DNA of 15,139 nt, taken from Helicobacteraceae bacterium. GTDB taxonomy: Bacteria; Campylobacterota; Campylobacteria; Campylobacterales; SZUA-545. Shown here in pieces: positions 11,229 through 15,139 of this stretch. The notes beneath the pieces were generated by a model, which did no database searches, was not told the DNA's origin, and worked only from the letters and a program-made list of their open reading frames with translations. Numbering within the stretch: the first letter of the stretch is position 1; every line of letters begins with the position of its first letter. The stretch lies in NCBI GenBank assembly GCA_031275395.1, contig JAISOU010000002.1, positions 1-15,139 on the forward strand, read 5' to 3'. A program made the position numbers and the translations under genes.

Positions 11229-14200
11229 CGTTTATTCTCCTTTGCTTTCTGTTCGGCTTCGGCTTTTGCTTTCTGTTCGGCTTTATGCTTTTCAATAAGA
11301 TCGTAATCATTCTGATCGTCCGCGTTTAATCTGCATTCTCTTAGATCGATATGGTAGTAACGATCCCATTCGTTTAAGAAACTGACCTTTTTGCTTTTAA
11401 CCTTGTATTCAAGATCGTATTTAAGCGTTACTCCATAAACCTCGATTAATATAGCGGAATGTTTCAGAGCGTTTGATACGACCGGATTATCGGAAGCGTT
11501 AATAGCGCTATAACTTCCGTTAAACAACTCTTTATAGCGTTCTGCGTTGGCTTTTATGATCGCGTCTATAACGTCGTAACTTTCGCTAAGGGTTATCGGT
11601 TTTAAGGTTAGACCGTAGCCTTCCTCCGCGATTAACGGCTGGAGAGCGCCTATCGCTCCGTCTTTCGCGATTTGCGCTCCTTCGCTTTGTTTATCTGCGG
11701 GCGAGTTGTTTGCGCCTTGCGCTCCTTCATAGTTGTTTGCTTCGGCGATCGCTTCTTTGCTTTCATCGTTTTCGATATACAGACGTAAATACGCCTTAGG
11801 CTGTTCGGACGCAAGAGAGTTGGAAATCGAGAGCGTAGAATCGTATCCTACGGGAAAGATCCAGTTTTTATCTCTTAACGTTCCCGCGATCAAATCGCCT
11901 CCGCATATCGTTATATCGCACTCTCTTAAAACGGAGATTAACGACGTAAGCTCCGTTCTCATAGCCTGCATATATTGCTCTCTGTTATTGTTATACAGTA
12001 GATTGACGCACGTAAGCAGATCGTCAAATCCGTTATAGTAAACGTCGCGATCGCGGATACTATCCTTGTATGCGTTCGGGTATATAGACGCAGACCTCTC
12101 AAAGCTTTTGAACGTTTCGGCGGGATACATTGGTCGGGCGAAAGCGTAGGTAAAGAACCCCTCGCCCGTTCTATGCCTTTCAAAGAACAGCGACTGACAT
12201 AGGGCGATCTCTAAAGGAGTTCTTGAAGCGGTTATATCGCGGATAAACATAAAAACGCCGACTGCGGTTGCGACTACGAGCGCGATTACTTCTCCCGCCG
12301 GTCCTCCAAACATTCCAAGAGCTAAAATAGTTCCCAATACGGCTATATTGCCTAACAGATCGGCCGATCTATCCTCGTCTCTGAAAGTTATAACGTATAT
12401 GTTATATATCGCGTCGCCTAATACGGCGATAACGCCAAAGCGGACGAATATCCTGAGCGTAGTAGGATTTGCGATCTTGTTTAGTCTGACTAACTCCTCT
12501 ATACTGCAAGGGACGTTGACGGGTAGCTTTCTAACGAACAGGTTATTCTCCAGACTCTTTATAATCAGCAGGGAGTCGTTTATAAAGCCTATTACGCTTG
12601 GAGGGGTAGTAAGGCGCTGATTACCGCGAAATATCTCCGCTATGTTCCTAGAGGCGATCAGGAAAGAGAATATTCTGGAGCTCATAAGGATTTGGCGGTA
12701 TAAGGGGCTTTGACGGATTCTGGCTATGGCTTCATAATTGCGCGCTCCTTGCGGATCTTGCAAACTATCCGCCGTATCATCAAACTGTTCCGCAAACGCG
12801 CTAAGCCCTCCCAAAGCGTTCAAGCCGATTTCAAGCCAGCGCGCCATACGTTGAGCTACGATCGCGTCTGAAACGTTTGCGCCTGATTGCGGTTTCGCGT
12901 TAAACTCGTTTAACAGCGCTTCCGCTTTTGATTTAGAATTGGCGCCGTCGTTTGTCCCCATAAGAGCGTATATCGTATGAGCGTGGATCGCCTCTATAAA
13001 AAGCGGATATATCTCCAGACTCATTAGCCGCTCCGTATCCTCGTCGTTAAGCGACTTAAGGATCTTATAAAAGAGCTTAACGCATTTAAGCGCATTGTCG
13101 TTATCAAACAGACAAAGATATTGCATTTCGCCGTCGCAATCGGTTCTTAGCGCTATCAGGGGATAGAGCGTATTCAGCCAGAACTCCGCGTAACCGTAAG
13201 CGGTTTCGGAGTTTGTTTCGTAAGACGAAGCCAAATCTATATACGCTAACAACGGTAACGTTTTAGCTTTCTTAGAGTCGTTATAGCCGTATATAGTTCG
13301 TATGTATTCGGCAATATCCATAGGCGATATCGTCTTGGGTTCTTTATAGTCTGGATATATGCCGTCTAAAGAGAGTTTGGGGTTATCGCGCGATTTAAGA
13401 GTCTTGAACGTTCTTCTTGTTTTTGCGACGTAATCAAACGAAACCTCTCTGATAAACGCGCCAAGACTTTCGTATTCCTCTATCAGCGGTCTCCTATGAG
13501 GGCGCTCGAGAAAATCGTTATAAAGCGTTTGGTTCTCTAGCGCTCTATTGATCTCGGCGGATATGCGACCGTCAATGCGCGGCATACGCTTGAGGGTTCT
13601 TAACGTCCAGTAGAACCCGTCGCTTAGATCGCGCAGCGCTGGATTGTCGTCTCTTAATTTGGCATATTTAGGGCTGTAGGCTACGGAGAAAACCAGTAAC
13701 GCCAGTAAATCGTCCGAAGGCATAGAGTTGTTTTTGAAGCGTATATACGGTCTATGCGGGTAGTCAAAGGTATTCGCGTATCTTTGCGGGTTGTTATAGA
13801 AATAGGTAGTAGCGCCGCTTGTCATCGCAAAGCCCAGCGCGTTGTATTCGACAATGCTCCATATCATTCTGGCGCCGTCGCTGAACGATACGATCGATTT
13901 AACGTCGTCAAGATAGATCTTGGCTAACTCCTCGTCTATAAGAGGTTCTATATCGTAGTTGGTTTCTCTGGTTAGCGTAGCGAGCAGTTCTTGCGAAAGA
14001 TTGTTCAATATAAAAGAGGCGAGCGTTCTATACCGCCTTTTTAGATCGGTTATGGCATTGTCGTATGTCTGCGCGTCGGCTTCGGATATGCGCATATCGG
14101 TTACGAGTTTAGCTACGGAATAGGCGTATAGGTTTCTTTCCATAAGATCGTCGAGTATCGGTTTGTTTACGGCGAAAGCGAAGTTATACTCAAACGCTAG

Positions 14201-15139
14201 ATCGTCGTAGCGGCTCTCTATTTCTCCGATCGGATCGTTCATTACGGCTATGGCGCAGAGTATAGAGCTTTTTTCGGTTTGCTTTATTTGCTCGGCGCTG
14301 GAACAAGGCGCGTCGCTTTCTTTCGCGTCGCGCGTTTCAAGCAACTTTTCGCGTTTGTCTTTACTGATGAAATGTTTGCCGCTAAACTGGATTTTCGCGT
14401 AATTGACGTTATTGGTTTTGAAAAAATCAAAGCATTTTTGAAAATCGTTTTTAGAGGTTAGACGCAAATTAGAATAAATCAACTCGTATGTTTTATCGGC
14501 TTCGCAAAGAATGGACTGGAATAGCTCTTTGGTGGCGGTATCTTCATATTTAACCTCGCCCGCGCGCGGATCGAACGGACTTATGGTACTTAAAGCGCTT
14601 CGGGGGCTCGCCGTTTGAGAAGCGTCCTCCTTATTTACCACTTTATACTCGGTAATTTCCTTGTCGTCGGTTACTACATACAGAAACGCTTGGCGAGAAG
14701 CGAAAGTTATGTCTTTGTTATATATGCTCCCCTGTTTGCCGTAGTAATACGGACTGATTTCAAAGTTTCTTTCGGGTCGAAGCGGCTTTAAGAAGCGATT
14801 GCCGCTTTGGCGTAGATATTTGCCGTTTTCGTCTAATGGCAGTCTGGCGGAAATATATCTAAGCGGCGTTATATGATAAGCGTATTTGCGTTCGGACGTT
14901 CTAAGAAAAGTCGCGGCTTTGCTTTGGTAAACGTCTTTGCGTTTAGCGAGTATGCGCCACGTTGATTGTCCCGGGTCTTTGAGTATTAGCGGATAGCCTT
15001 TGTCCGTCTTGCAGGTATCGACGCGAAGTAAAAACGTGCCGCCCTTTCCTCTTACGTTGTGTTCGGTGTCCGCTCCGCCTACGCAGACTACCGATATGCA
15101 AGGGCCGCCTTGTTTTGAAGAGAGTGCGCAACCATCTAT
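11225..15139 (-). CDS. Giant protein, N-terminus outside the window; candidate secreted toxin (VasX-like type VI effector)
   Basis: The minus-strand frame is open from the TGA at 11225-11227 to the last base: 1304 residues are visible and the start lies beyond the edge. The GTG at 14639-14641 is internal, since 166 coding-like residues precede it without a stop. Counting from the edge, residues 1-50 are cysteine-rich (D-G-C-A-L-S-S-K-Q-G-G-P-C-I). Residues about 85-160 contain I-T-P-L-R-Y and R-Q-A-F-L-Y-V-V-T-D-D, reminiscent of the VasX-type toxin N-terminal region (P-x-R-Y ... G-Y-L-Y-V). Residues 897-919 and 927-965 are hydrophobic: probable membrane insertions, the second Gly-rich. The C-terminus ends in an Ala/Lys/Glu tail (E-Q-K-A-K-A-E-A-E-Q-K-A-K) encoded by a short tandem repeat. 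No catalytic motif was recognised. Coupling to a secreted Sel1-repeat protein fits an effector with its immunity gene. Alternatively it is an unrelated large membrane-associated protein. Confidence 0.6.
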   Translation of the reverse strand: MDGCALSSKQGGPCISVVCVGGADTEHNVRGKGGTFLLRVDTCKTDKGYPLILKDPGQSTWRILAKRKDVYQSKAATFLRTSERKYAYHITPLRYISARLPLDENGKYLRQSGNRFLKPLRPERNFEISPYYYGKQGSIYNKDITFASRQAFLYVVTDDKEITEYKVVNKEDASQTASPRSALSTISPFDPRAGEVKYEDTATKELFQSILCEADKTYELIYSNLRLTSKNDFQKCFDFFKTNNVNYAKIQFSGKHFISKDKREKLLETRDAKESDAPCSSAEQIKQTEKSSILCAIAVMNDPIGEIESRYDDLAFEYNFAFAVNKPILDDLMERNLYAYSVAKLVTDMRISEADAQTYDNAITDLKRRYRTLASFILNNLSQELLATLTRETNYDIEPLIDEELAKIYLDDVKSIVSFSDGARMIWSIVEYNALGFAMTSGATTYFYNNPQRYANTFDYPHRPYIRFKNNSMPSDDLLALLVFSVAYSPKYAKLRDDNPALRDLSDGFYWTLRTLKRMPRIDGRISAEINRALENQTLYNDFLERPHRRPLIEEYESLGAFIREVSFDYVAKTRRTFKTLKSRDNPKLSLDGIYPDYKEPKTISPMDIAEYIRTIYGYNDSKKAKTLPLLAYIDLASSYETNSETAYGYAEFWLNTLYPLIALRTDCDGEMQYLCLFDNDNALKCVKLFYKILKSLNDEDTERLMSLEIYPLFIEAIHAHTIYALMGTNDGANSKSKAEALLNEFNAKPQSGANVSDAIVAQRMARWLEIGLNALGGLSAFAEQFDDTADSLQDPQGARNYEAIARIRQSPLYRQILMSSRIFSFLIASRNIAEIFRGNQRLTTPPSVIGFINDSLLIIKSLENNLFVRKLPVNVPCSIEELVRLNKIANPTTLRIFVRFGVIAVLGDAIYNIYVITFRDEDRSADLLGNIAVLGTILALGMFGGPAGEVIALVVATAVGVFMFIRDITASRTPLEIALCQSLFFERHRTGEGFFTYAFARPMYPAETFKSFERSASIYPNAYKDSIRDRDVYYNGFDDLLTCVNLLYNNNREQYMQAMRTELTSLISVLRECDITICGGDLIAGTLRDKNWIFPVGYDSTLSISNSLASEQPKAYLRLYIENDESKEAIAEANNYEGAQGANNSPADKQSEGAQIAKDGAIGALQPLIAEEGYGLTLKPITLSESYDVIDAIIKANAERYKELFNGSYSAINASDNPVVSNALKHSAILIEVYGVTLKYDLEYKVKSKKVSFLNEWDRYYHIDLRECRLNADDQNDYDLIEKHKAEQKAKAEAEQKAKENKR

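Noticed and set aside
14639-14641. GTG as start of the giant protein
   Set aside because: The frame stays open with protein-like sequence to the window edge, and no ribosome binding site stands before it.

Overview
The window most likely comes from an uncultured member of the Campylobacterota (Epsilonproteobacteria). The support is a truncated cysteine-rich Sel1/Hcp-like gene at the left edge, the style of the ribosomal protein S15, CmoA and TrpE proteins, and promoters with clear -10 but poor -35 elements. The assignment is an inference. The DNA is strikingly rich in GATC within CGATCG/GCGATCGC contexts on both coding strands.

Layout. (1) 1-464: the 3' end of a cysteine-rich Sel1-like gene, followed by a coding-like relic tail. 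(2) 501-4229, minus strand: a tight four-gene operon. In transcription order it encodes a coiled-coil protein, a single-pass membrane protein (Roadblock-like cytoplasmic part, BON-like and OmpA peptidoglycan-binding periplasmic parts), a Ras/Rab-like small GTPase without the usual catalytic glutamine, and a GGDEF diguanylate cyclase. It looks like a signalling module that links the cell envelope, a GTPase switch and c-di-GMP. (3) 4363-5235, plus: a 5'-nuclease that resembles phage T4 RNase H more than the PolA 5'-nuclease domain. (4) 5374-7272, minus: an accessory patch with a WG-repeat relic, the N-terminal part of a phage tape-measure protein, a broken small gene, and a RelE/ParE-like toxin with a ribbon-helix-helix antitoxin. 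(5) 7355-10243, plus: housekeeping genes. rpsO has a structured leader and a small upstream ORF. cmoA starts on the T-tract of the rpsO terminator. trpE stands alone with its own promoter. (6) 10303-15139, minus: a giant protein cut by the right edge (1304 residues visible, frame open at the edge), translationally coupled to a secreted Sel1-repeat protein, followed by a small relic homologous to part of the giant protein. This resembles a toxic-effector/immunity locus, possibly type VI secretion.

The two places most worth attention are the GTPase/Roadblock-OmpA/GGDEF operon and the giant protein/Sel1 pair. No rRNA, tRNA, CRISPR array or insertion sequence was recognised. All assignments are from reading the sequence and from memory of the families; no database search was possible.
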